Positions 1 to 6,263 of a stretch of 7,430 bases of DNA are shown here, piece by piece. The notes under the pieces were generated by a model. The model made no database searches, had not been told where the DNA came from, and worked only from the letters and a program-made list of their open reading frames with translations. The translations under genes were made by a program, and so were the position numbers. The DNA comes from Bacteroides sp. (GTDB lineage Bacteria; Bacteroidota; Bacteroidia; Bacteroidales; GCA-2748055): positions 1 through 7,430 of the forward strand of contig DSDZ01000245.1 of NCBI GenBank assembly GCA_011048475.1, given 5' to 3'. Every line of letters starts with the position of its first letter. Position 1 is the first letter of the stretch.

Positions 1-140
1 AGTCCCTCGAAAAACTTGAGTATCCCGAACCAGAAAAATATGATCCCCAGGCTGATCCGCAGCAGGATGATCCCGTGGGACGCCATCCAGCCGGTAATGC
101 GTTTGTCGAACTTTTGAAATCTGCTTCCTGTACCTTCCAT
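1..140 (-). CDS. DoxX-like membrane protein, N-terminal part (runs off the left edge)
   Basis: Reading leftward from an ATG at 140-138, 46 codons stay open to the window edge. The peptide begins MEGTGSRFQKFDKRITGWMA and continues with SHGIILLRISLGIIFFWFG, then ILKFFEG. A short basic, amphipathic start followed by a first membrane helix with the LRxSLGxxFxWFGxLKFF pattern is typical of DoxX/YkgB-type small integral membrane proteins, usually about 130-200 residues with four helices. Only helix 1 is visible. The physiological role of such proteins is poorly defined (redox or respiratory associations are reported for some members), so none is assigned here. The frame is open further upstream but offers no ATG, so this start is favoured. 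It lies 44 bases after the stop of the upstream beta-helix gene on the same strand, with no clear terminator between, so co-transcription is possible. The family call rests on a short fragment. Confidence 0.72.
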   Translation of the reverse strand, partial: MEGTGSRFQKFDKRITGWMASHGIILLRISLGIIFFWFGILKFFEG

Positions 141-143
141 GAT

Positions 144-165
144 CCTGTTAAAGTTGTAAAACAGG
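144..165 (-). repeat. Inverted repeat next to the DoxX-like start codon
   Basis: CCTGTT (144-149) and AACAGG (160-165) form a perfect 6-bp stem around a 10-base A/T-rich loop. In the leftward transcript the stem ends three bases before the start codon at 140. No T-tract follows it, so it does not look like an intrinsic terminator for the upstream gene. It could be an operator half-site pair or a translation-modulating hairpin, but a repeat this short can arise by chance. Confidence 0.3.
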
Positions 166-184
166 TGAGGAAAGTTTTTGTTTT

Positions 185-2584
185 TTACAGGGCTCTGATG
201 ATCCCGCAGGTTTCCCTGTACACTTCACCTCCGGCAGTCTGTACACGGATCTGCACAACATGGATTCCTCCCCTCCGGTTTTCCGGATTCCAGCTGATAT
301 GTTGCACCCCGGGTTCCATCATTGAGGTTACGGGAGTGGCGACCTCCGTTCCCAGCAGGTTGAAAATCCTGATCTCGACCCGGCTTCTTTCGGGCAGGAC
401 AAATTCAAGGGTAATGGCCTGACTGAACGGATTCGGGTAGACTTTCAGGCACAGCTCTCCGTTTGCTGTGGATATCAGCTCATTCAGTCCAACCGGCCAC
501 GCATGCTGGTTCTCATACGCTCCCATATCGGGACTTGAACCGGCCGGGTCGGGACGCGGATTCCCTTCCATATCCACGGGGGGACAAACATACCCTTTCC
601 CTTCTATCTCCATGGATGCTGTTCCCGCTCCGATTACCGGGCTGTCATCCTGCAGGTGCAAGACACCGGATGCCTCATCCAAAAAAAGCGGATCCAGATC
701 GACATTCCCTGTCCCGTAAAACAGGGTAGAGATGGAATCCGTAACCTGGATGGAATCCTCGCCATACTGGATATCATTATAATGAAGCGTCAGCATGCAG
801 GGAGTGGAATCTGTCGATGCATTCAGCGCAATCTGGTCCGGAAGATTTTCCCTGAAAATAGTGTTGATCACGATACCCTCCGATCCCCTGTGTACATAAA
901 GGCCCCCGCCACTGCCTGAACTGTTCTTTACGAAAGTACAATTATACAAATGGGCCACAGACCCGTTTCCCACTCCAAAACCTCCTGATGAAGCACCCGC
1001 ATTAACCGTGGCAGCCTGGTTCTCATAGAAAACACAATTGGAGATGCTACCCACACTTCCCGCATTGAATGTGCCGCCTCCCGTCCAGGCCTCGGCACGG
1101 TTACCGCTGACCATGGAATTCGAAAACCTGATCTCCTGAATGCACCGCATGATCCTGAATCCGGCAACCTGTCGTGCCTGGTTTTCAATGATCCTGCAAC
1201 GATCCACATGCACGTCGATCAACGCCTCGTCGGTGTGGGACTGCTGGATGGTGAAGCCACCGGCAGCCGTGCCTGCCCTGTTCTTGATGAAATGAGCATC
1301 TCTTATACGTACAACATAGAGCGAGTCAAATACAAGGGAATCGGCGATATACTCCAGGGCCCCTCCGTTCACAGCAGCTTCATTGGAATCGAACAGACAA
1401 CTGTCAATCTCCAGGTGACCATCAAACACCTGAAGGGCCCCTCCCACATGTGCTGTATTTCTCACAAAACTGCTTCTTTCAATATCCAGGGTGCTGAAAT
1501 CGGTATGGACTGCCCCGCCTGTTTCACTATAATTATCATTGAAACCACAATCCCGGATGTGCAGTTTCCCCTGCCAGGTATGAATCGCACCGGACTGAGA
1601 GAGGGCCGTATCACCTTCGAACAGCGAATTCCGGATGGTCAGCTCGCTTTCATCGGCTGCTATGCCCCCACCCAGCCAGATAGCATGGTTATCTGATATT
1701 TCTGAGTTAAGGATCTGAGCTTCATAGCCTGAAAAGCCAATCCCTCCACCCCAGTGTGCACTGTTTCCGGTGACCGTCACATTACTGAATGATGCTTCTC
1801 CGGGTCCCCATAGGATAATGCCTCCCCCGTGAGATCCGGCACTGTTATTGATAATCCGGTCGCCCGAAAAAGATGGATTTGAAGCCCCTCCGCATGAGAT
1901 ACCACCTCCGCTCTGGATACAACGGTTGTTGCTGATGAAGTTGTTAATGAATACCGGATCCGAATCGTGCATCTGAATCGCACCTCCCTCGTATGCACGG
2001 TTGAAGAGAAAGGTATTGTCCACAAGCCTGATATCGGACCAGGCCAGGTGAATGGCCCCGCCGGCAGGAGATTCCGCAGCCGGTCCCCCCGCACTGTTGT
2101 GGGCAAACGTACAGTTGGAAACAGTTACTTTGTCAAAATCGATCACACACAACGCACCACCGGCATTGAGGAACCATCCATCACCCACAGCTTTCCCGTA
2201 CTGGAATTTGCAGTAGGAGAGTTTTGTTGAATCGTTCTCAGCGCTGATATCACAGATCCGGATCCCGTTCCAGCCGCCAAGGGAAGTATCAGGATCAGCA
2301 AAACCGGTGGTATCATTCACCGTGAACAGGATCGTATCTGCGACACTGCCCATGGCAAGCAGCCTACCCGACACCTCCAGATGGAAGTATCCCTGGAATT
2401 CCACCACCACGCCGGGTTCAATGTACAGGGTTGAATCAGGGGGGACCTGGATGTTTGCGGTTACCCGGTAGGGAGACCCGTTCATATCCCAGTTTCCGAA
2501 TACCTCTCCGGCAGGGACGATGGTCTGTGCTCCTGTCAGGGAGATAACTCCCAGGAACCCGGTAATCAGCAGGCACCTTTTCAT
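185..2584 (-). CDS. Secreted right-handed beta-helix protein with T9SS type A sorting domain
   Basis: A 799-residue exported protein. Residues 1-19 form a signal peptide (basic MKR, hydrophobic core, likely cleavage after LTGA before Q20). Residues about 40-90 have the 'PPDSTLYIEPGVVVEF' pattern common at the start of Bacteroidota parallel beta-helix proteins. Residues about 157-562 carry some 15 repeats of [FIV]xxN followed by GG[AG][ILV], each about 25-34 residues, which fits coils of a pectate-lyase-like solenoid. Residues about 628-692 (DPLF...SPVIGAG...DMEGNPRP...PDMGAYE) resemble a choice-of-anchor Q segment. Residues 713-799 begin LKVYPNPFSQAITLEF and end as a Por-secretion/T9SS sorting domain, so the product should cross the outer membrane through T9SS and be anchored at the surface or released. 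I see no catalytic residues that would support a specific lyase activity; adhesion or carbohydrate binding is an inference. The start at 2584 is set by the signal peptide. Confidence 0.93.
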   Translation of the reverse strand: MKRCLLITGFLGVISLTGAQTIVPAGEVFGNWDMNGSPYRVTANIQVPPDSTLYIEPGVVVEFQGYFHLEVSGRLLAMGSVADTILFTVNDTTGFADPDTSLGGWNGIRICDISAENDSTKLSYCKFQYGKAVGDGWFLNAGGALCVIDFDKVTVSNCTFAHNSAGGPAAESPAGGAIHLAWSDIRLVDNTFLFNRAYEGGAIQMHDSDPVFINNFISNNRCIQSGGGISCGGASNPSFSGDRIINNSAGSHGGGIILWGPGEASFSNVTVTGNSAHWGGGIGFSGYEAQILNSEISDNHAIWLGGGIAADESELTIRNSLFEGDTALSQSGAIHTWQGKLHIRDCGFNDNYSETGGAVHTDFSTLDIERSSFVRNTAHVGGALQVFDGHLEIDSCLFDSNEAAVNGGALEYIADSLVFDSLYVVRIRDAHFIKNRAGTAAGGFTIQQSHTDEALIDVHVDRCRIIENQARQVAGFRIMRCIQEIRFSNSMVSGNRAEAWTGGGTFNAGSVGSISNCVFYENQAATVNAGASSGGFGVGNGSVAHLYNCTFVKNSSGSGGGLYVHRGSEGIVINTIFRENLPDQIALNASTDSTPCMLTLHYNDIQYGEDSIQVTDSISTLFYGTGNVDLDPLFLDEASGVLHLQDDSPVIGAGTASMEIEGKGYVCPPVDMEGNPRPDPAGSSPDMGAYENQHAWPVGLNELISTANGELCLKVYPNPFSQAITLEFVLPERSRVEIRIFNLLGTEVATPVTSMMEPGVQHISWNPENRRGGIHVVQIRVQTAGGEVYRETCGIIRAL
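188..448 (-). other. T9SS C-terminal sorting domain (residues 713-799 of the beta-helix protein)
   Basis: The segment opens with the hallmark VYPNPF motif (residues 715-720). It continues through ITLEFVLPERSRVEIRIFNL, LGTEV and a Gly-Gly turn (GGIHVVQIRV), the usual order for a type A sorting domain. Its tail (YRETCGIIRAL) lacks the common terminal lysine-rich strand, but the length and strand order are preserved. In known systems this domain is recognised by the T9SS translocon and removed by a PorU-type peptidase. Confidence 0.88.
899..2107 (-). repeat. Degenerate [FIV]xxN / GG[AG][ILV] protein repeat array, about 15 units
   Basis: Within the beta-helix protein the asparagines of successive [FIV]xxN (one FxxD) motifs fall at residues 163, 195, 219, 247, 274, 299, 325, 351, 376, 401, 435, 468, 495, 522 and 554. 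Most are followed within about 4-15 residues by GGAI, GGGI, GGAV, GGAL, GGF or GGGL. Spacing is mostly 24-28 residues, with a few units of 32-34. The repeats are conserved as protein motifs, and no long exact DNA repeat stands out, so the array is old or diverging rather than freshly duplicated. Confidence 0.85.
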
Positions 2585-2602
2585 AAGGCATTCTTTTTGA
2601 GG

Positions 2603-2634
2603 AAAATATAAGGAATAATCTCATGTATTGCAAT
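2603..2634 (-). promoter_or_regulatory. Candidate Bacteroidota-type promoter for the beta-helix gene
   Basis: Read on the minus strand, ATTG (2634-2631) is followed after 20 bases by TATATTTT (2610-2603). This is close to the Bacteroidota consensus TTTG-N19/20-TAnnTTTG, with one mismatch in each box. The -7 box lies 18 bases before the start codon, so the leader would be short. No Shine-Dalgarno sequence is present (the leader reads CCTCAAAAAGAATGCCTT), as is normal in this phylum. The region is A/T-rich, so a chance match is possible. Confidence 0.42.
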
Positions 2635-2729
2635 TTTTTCCTTCAGGAACTCCATCAGTGTATCAAACCTGATCCCGCGGGAATATCACTATATTGCGGT
2701 TTCTGGATTCAGGCCCTAATTGCGATGAA
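2635..2729. other. Rest of the divergent intergenic region, with small palindromes
   Basis: This stretch lies between the leftward beta-helix gene and the rightward MATE gene, so it should contain the promoter of the rightward series. It contains a perfect 10-bp palindrome TCCCGCGGGA (2673-2682), directly abutted by a small AATAT-CACT-ATATT inverted repeat (2682-2695). TATATTGC at 2690-2697 weakly resembles a -7 box, but no TTTG lies at the right distance upstream. No RNA gene is recognisable. Confidence 0.35.
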
Positions 2730-4055
2730 ATGAACAGGAAAATCCTGGATTTGGCCGTCCCCAACATCATCAGCAACATTTCCATTCCCCTGCTGGGAAT
2801 CGTAGACATGGCCCTGATGGGACGCCTCGAATCGGATGTTTACATAGGGGCCATTGCGCTGGGATCGTTGATATTCAACTTTATTTACTGGGGCCTGGGA
2901 TTTCTGCGCATGGGAACCAGCGGTTTCACTGCCCAGGCCAGGGGAAGGCGTGATATCCCGGAAACCGTCATGGTCTTTTCCAGGGCCATGTTCATCGCCC
3001 TGGTGATCAGCGTGCTCCTGCTCGTGCTTCAAAAACCCATCGAGCTTCTGAGCTTCATGGTCCTGAAGGGAGAAACGGAAGTGGAACAGCTGGCCATGAC
3101 CTATTTCAGGATCAGGATCTGGGCCGCCCCGGCGGTCCTGGGACAGTTTGCCCTGCTTGGTTTTTTCCTGGGGATGCAGAATGCCAGGCTTCCCATGACA
3201 GTTCTGATCACCGCCAATGTCCTTAACATCATTTGCAGTTTCATATTCGTGATGGTCCTGGGCATGGAATCGGACGGAGTGGCCCTGGGAACGGTCATCG
3301 CCCAGTACGCCGGCTTCCTGGTCGCCGTATTCTTTTTCAGGAAATATTTCAGCAAATTGTTGAAACACTGGTCTCCGAAAGCCACCATCCGGTGGGACAG
3401 GCTCAGGGGATTTCTTCTGGTGAACAAGGATATCTTCATCCGCACCATGTGCCTGGTGATCGTCTTTTCCTTTTTCACTGCCCGTTCGGCGAGCTCCGAC
3501 GTCACCACCGAGGGGGAGGACACCATCCTTGCGGTCAATTCCCTGCTGATGCAGTTCTTCATGTTCTTCTCATTTCTGATCGATGGATTTGCACATGCCG
3601 CAGAGGCGCTCACAGGCAGGTTCATCGGGTCTAACAACAAACCGGCGCTGACCAGGTCCGTCCGCCTGCTTTTTATATGGGGGACCGGGATCGCGGTGTT
3701 CTTCACCATTCTGTACCTCGGAGGAGGCAATTTCATTTTCAGGCTCCTCACCGACAATCCGGAGGTAATCTCCAATGCCCGTCCTTTCTTTTTCTGGGTG
3801 ATCATCATTCCCGTGGTCTCCTTTGCCGCATTCCTTTGGGACGGGATCTTTATCGGCGCCACCGCCGGCCGGGAGATGCGAAACGCCATGCTCATTTCAA
3901 CCCTTCTGGTGTTCTTCCCCGCATATCTGATCCTTGGTCAGCTTTGGGGGAACCACGGTCTCTGGTTCGCATTTATCCTGTTCATGCTTTCCCGGAGCAT
4001 CACCATGAGCGTGATGTCCCCCACTGCCGTATATGCCAGGGTGAAAGGGGGATGA
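2730..4055 (+). CDS. MATE family efflux transporter (DinF-like)
   Basis: A 441-residue inner-membrane protein with about 12 hydrophobic helices, the normal size for multidrug and toxic compound extrusion transporters, which export organic cations or other toxic compounds in exchange for H+ or Na+. Helix 1 holds the conserved VDMALMG motif with Asp26. The typical polar Q/N-rich segment 'FFLGMQNARLPM' lies at about 145-156, and the second lobe has 'FLIDGFAHAAEALTGRFIG' at about 282-300, a signature of the DinF-like branch. The ATG at 2730 (MNRKILDLAVPNIISN) is preferred to a TTG at 2694, which would add 12 non-conserved polar residues. Substrate cannot be read from sequence. It is the first gene of the rightward series; the next gene begins after 66 bases, which may contain a second promoter. 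Confidence 0.93.
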   Translation: MNRKILDLAVPNIISNISIPLLGIVDMALMGRLESDVYIGAIALGSLIFNFIYWGLGFLRMGTSGFTAQARGRRDIPETVMVFSRAMFIALVISVLLLVLQKPIELLSFMVLKGETEVEQLAMTYFRIRIWAAPAVLGQFALLGFFLGMQNARLPMTVLITANVLNIICSFIFVMVLGMESDGVALGTVIAQYAGFLVAVFFFRKYFSKLLKHWSPKATIRWDRLRGFLLVNKDIFIRTMCLVIVFSFFTARSASSDVTTEGEDTILAVNSLLMQFFMFFSFLIDGFAHAAEALTGRFIGSNNKPALTRSVRLLFIWGTGIAVFFTILYLGGGNFIFRLLTDNPEVISNARPFFFWVIIIPVVSFAAFLWDGIFIGATAGREMRNAMLISTLLVFFPAYLILGQLWGNHGLWFAFILFMLSRSITMSVMSPTAVYARVKGG

Positions 4056-4081
4056 TATGTCTCCCCGGTATTTCATGCATG

Positions 4082-4109
4082 TTTGCTGCGGCAAAACTTT
4101 ATTATTTTG
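4082..4109 (+). promoter_or_regulatory. Weak promoter-like element before the methyltransferase gene
   Basis: TTTG at 4082-4085 and TTATTTTG at 4102-4109 resemble Bacteroidota -33 and -7 boxes. However, the spacing is only 16 bases (19-20 is usual) and the second box has one mismatch. The same region has a small TTTGC-TGCG-GCAAA hairpin (4082-4095) followed by T-rich sequence, so it could equally be a weak terminator after the MATE gene. The A/T-rich 66-base gap stands out from the tight packing downstream. Confidence 0.25.
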
Positions 4110-4121
4110 TAATTTCAGGTC

Positions 4122-4772
4122 ATGCCAAAAACCACATCTTTTGACAAACACTCCGATCAGTATGAAGAGTGGTTTGTCTCTTACAAATACGTATTTCAGT
4201 CGGAACTGGCTGCCCTCAGAAAAGTTATCCCCTCCGAAGGAACAGGGATCGAAATCGGGGTGGGGAGCGGGATTTTTGCAGAGCCGCTGGGTATCGGAAT
4301 GGGCGTGGAGCCTTCTCCGGCAATGCGGACCAGGGCCCGTGAAAGGGGCATTCAGGTACTTGACGGAGTGGCAGAAAAGCTTCCCTTCCAGGAAAATGGG
4401 TTTGATTTTGCCATGATGGTCACCACAATCTGTTTCGTGGATGACATCGCGCAATCGCTGCGTGAGGGGTACAGGATCCTGAAGGATCCGGGAGTCCTGG
4501 TGATCGGGTACGTGGATAAGAACAGCCCGGTTGGCAAAGATTATCTGGAATACCGGGAAGAAAGTGTTTTTTATAAGGATGCCGTTTTTTTCGGTACCGC
4601 GGAGTTGATCAGGATGCTCGAAGAAACAGGATTCAGGATCGGTGAGATCTACCAGACCGTTTTCGGAAAACTGGACATGATCAAAACTGTTCAGGAACCG
4701 GTAAAAGGATACGGGAAGGGCAGTTTTGTTGTGATCGAAGCGATCAAAGAAACACCACATACATTGTCATGA
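4122..4772 (+). CDS. Class I SAM-dependent methyltransferase (Methyltransf_11 type)
   Basis: A 216-residue soluble protein with the Rossmann-fold features of class I methyltransferases. It has the N-terminal 'FDKHSDQYEEWF' cap pattern (7-18), glycine-rich SAM-binding motif I EIGVGSGIFA (44-53), an acidic residue at the end of strand 2 (Glu63 in GVEPS), 'DGVAEKLPF' (81-89), and 'FDFAMMVTTICFVDD' as the post-I/motif II region. The TICFVDD sequence and the LKDPGVLVIGYVDKNS strand match a subgroup of small methyltransferases that I recall from anaerobic bacteria and archaea; the acceptor substrate is unknown to me. The start is fixed by an in-frame TAA at 4110-4112, with no other start codon between. 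Its stop overlaps the start of the next gene (ATGA, 4769-4772), suggesting coupled translation with the uracil-DNA glycosylase. Confidence 0.9.
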   Translation: MPKTTSFDKHSDQYEEWFVSYKYVFQSELAALRKVIPSEGTGIEIGVGSGIFAEPLGIGMGVEPSPAMRTRARERGIQVLDGVAEKLPFQENGFDFAMMVTTICFVDDIAQSLREGYRILKDPGVLVIGYVDKNSPVGKDYLEYREESVFYKDAVFFGTAELIRMLEETGFRIGEIYQTVFGKLDMIKTVQEPVKGYGKGSFVVIEAIKETPHTLS

Positions 4773-5374
4773 ACGAATACAATCCCGGGAAGCCACCCTT
4801 CGAACAATTGAAAGAAGAAGTGCTGGGGTGTCAGAAATGCGGTCTGGCCAGAACAAGGAACCATGTGATTTTCGGAGAGGGGAACATCCAGGCACCGGTT
4901 TTTATCATCGGCGAGGCCCCCGGCGCGGACGAGGACCGTATCGGAAGACCTTTCGTGGGCAGGTCCGGTCAATTGCTGGATAAGATCCTGGCCGCATGCG
5001 GCTTCACCCGCAGGGACCATGTGTTCATCAGCAACATCGTCAAGTGCAGGCCCCCGGGAAACAGGGAACCTTCACGCGAGGAAAGAGAGGCCTGTATGCC
5101 CTACCTGGTCAGACAGATCGCCATGGTCAATCCGGATATCCTGATCTTACTGGGCTCCACCGCCCTTAAAAGCATGCTTGGCCAGGACAAGAAAATTACC
5201 CGGCTCAGGGGAAGCTGGCTCCAGTATGAGAACCGCCTGGCCATGCCGGTCTACCACCCTTCCGCGCTACTCAGGAATCCTGCACTAAAACACGACACCT
5301 GGGAAGACTTTAAGAAAATCGTGTTCAAATACAGGGAGATCATCAATCCGGACCACTATTCTCCGCACGTGTGA
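4769..5374 (+). CDS. Family 4 uracil-DNA glycosylase (4Fe-4S)
   Basis: A 201-residue DNA repair enzyme that removes uracil from DNA, arising from cytosine deamination or dUMP misincorporation, as the first step of base excision repair. Four cysteines suited to the family's 4Fe-4S cluster are present: Cys21 and Cys24 (CQKC), Cys93 (KCRPP) and Cys109 (EAC). Motif A is GEAPGADED (48-56), followed by GRPFVGRSGQLLD (59-71). The NIVKCRPPGNREP segment (89-101) is diagnostic of family 4 and 5 enzymes. Motif B is VYHPSALLRNP (161-171), with His163 in the expected place. GEAPGxxED and the length favour family 4 over family 5. The ATG overlaps the stop of the methyltransferase gene by four bases. No Shine-Dalgarno sequence is seen. 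All key residues look intact. Confidence 0.95.
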   Translation: MNEYNPGKPPFEQLKEEVLGCQKCGLARTRNHVIFGEGNIQAPVFIIGEAPGADEDRIGRPFVGRSGQLLDKILAACGFTRRDHVFISNIVKCRPPGNREPSREEREACMPYLVRQIAMVNPDILILLGSTALKSMLGQDKKITRLRGSWLQYENRLAMPVYHPSALLRNPALKHDTWEDFKKIVFKYREIINPDHYSPHV

Positions 5375-5417
5375 CCCGGCCAATCAATTCATAAACGCAC
5401 AATGAAATTCGACCAAC

Positions 5418-6263
5418 ATGAAGACTTTCCTGGACTGTTATCCCTGTTTTCTCGATCAGGCCCTGCGGGCGGGCCGAATGGCCACGGATGATGAAAACAA
5501 GATCAAGGAGCTGCTGGATGAAGTGGGCTGCATGATCAGGGATATCCCTCTGGAACACACACCCCCGGAAACAGGGGAGATCATTTACCGGAAAGTGAGG
5601 AAAATCACGGGTGTGGAGGATCCGTACCGCTCGGTGAAGCAGTCAAGCATTGAAGAGGCACTGGACCTGTATCCCGAACTGAAAAAAATTGTCGATAAGT
5701 CAGACGACAGGCTGCTGACGGCCATCCGCCTGGCCATTGCAGGAAATGTGATCGACCTGGGGGTCAGGCGGCGGTTTGTACTCACGGACGAGATCGGAAA
5801 AATCCTGGATCAGGATTTCGCCATCTTTCACTACGATGCTTTCAGGGAGCACCTGGAAAACACCGCATCTGTTCTCTATATCGGCGACAATGCAGGTGAA
5901 TCGGTCTTCGACCGGATCCTGATCGAGGAGCTGGGGAAACCGGTGACCTATGCGGTACGCGACATTCCTGTGATCAACGATGTCACCATGGAAGATGCGA
6001 TCGCTTCGGGAATCGGTGAAGCGGCAGAAATCATCTCCTCCGGGTCACCGGCACCGGGTGCCATATTGCGATTCTGCAACGAGCAGTTTCTGGAAAAATT
6101 TGAGCATTCCGATCTGATCATCAGCAAGGGACAGGGCAACTATGAAGCGCTGTCCGAAGTCCACCGACCCGTATTCTTCCTGCTCAAAGCCAAATGCAAA
6201 GTGATTGCAGCTGATCTTGAAGTTCAGGTGGATGACATCGTACTGAAAGGGATCGACGCATGA
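5418..6263 (+). CDS. DUF89 / ARMT1-like damage-control phosphatase
   Basis: A 281-residue protein of the DUF89 family, whose characterised members are metal-dependent phosphatases acting on damaged or side-product phosphometabolites such as sugar phosphates. The N-terminal CYPC pair (Cys7, Cys10) and a compact length match the prokaryotic subfamily I. The likely metal site is Asp157-Asn158 in LYIGDNAGE (153-161) and Asp188 in VRDIPVINDVTMEDA (180-194). SKGQGNYE (236-243) and the late LLKAKC (255-260) are further family signatures near the phosphate pocket. No signal peptide or membrane helix is seen, so it should be cytoplasmic. An in-frame TGA at 5403-5405 precedes the ATG, so the start is well bounded. 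It follows the glycosylase gene after 43 bases and overlaps the MFS gene by ATGA (6260-6263). The substrate is not readable from sequence. Confidence 0.9.
   Translation: MKTFLDCYPCFLDQALRAGRMATDDENKIKELLDEVGCMIRDIPLEHTPPETGEIIYRKVRKITGVEDPYRSVKQSSIEEALDLYPELKKIVDKSDDRLLTAIRLAIAGNVIDLGVRRRFVLTDEIGKILDQDFAIFHYDAFREHLENTASVLYIGDNAGESVFDRILIEELGKPVTYAVRDIPVINDVTMEDAIASGIGEAAEIISSGSPAPGAILRFCNEQFLEKFEHSDLIISKGQGNYEALSEVHRPVFFLLKAKCKVIAADLEVQVDDIVLKGIDA

Noticed and set aside
1208..1696. A 162-codon plus-strand open frame within the beta-helix gene
   Set aside because: It is antisense to the repeat array, has no domain or signal sequence, and is best explained by repetitive Gly/Asn codon use on the coding strand.
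2694..2729. Upstream TTG start extending the MATE protein by 12 residues
   Set aside because: The added residues (RFLDSGPNCDE) are polar and unlike the short basic N-termini of MATE proteins. The ATG at 2730 gives the expected start just before helix 1.
3101..3895. A 264-codon minus-strand open frame inside the MATE gene
   Set aside because: It lies wholly antisense to a conserved transporter and shows no family motifs. Its Arg/Lys/Ser/Thr-rich content is what reversing hydrophobic codons produces.
4082..4110. Intrinsic terminator after the MATE gene (TTTGC-TGCG-GCAAA hairpin followed by T-rich sequence)
   Set aside because: The stem is only 5 bp with few G/C pairs, and the downstream tract is interrupted by A residues. 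It is too weak to call as a terminator, so it is listed only as an ambiguous regulatory stretch.
3897..4760. A 287-codon open frame on the minus strand across the end of the MATE gene and the methyltransferase gene
   Set aside because: It is antisense to two well-supported genes, its translation is rich in His, Cys, Pro and Asp without any recognisable domain, and it spans the intergenic gap. It is a shadow of the plus-strand codon pattern.
5402..5488. Small out-of-frame ATG frame (28 codons) overlapping the start of the DUF89 gene, as a possible upstream leader peptide
   Set aside because: The peptide (MKFDQHEDFPGLLSLFSRSG and so on) has no attenuator-like codon run, and most of it overlaps conserved DUF89 coding sequence, so it is probably chance.
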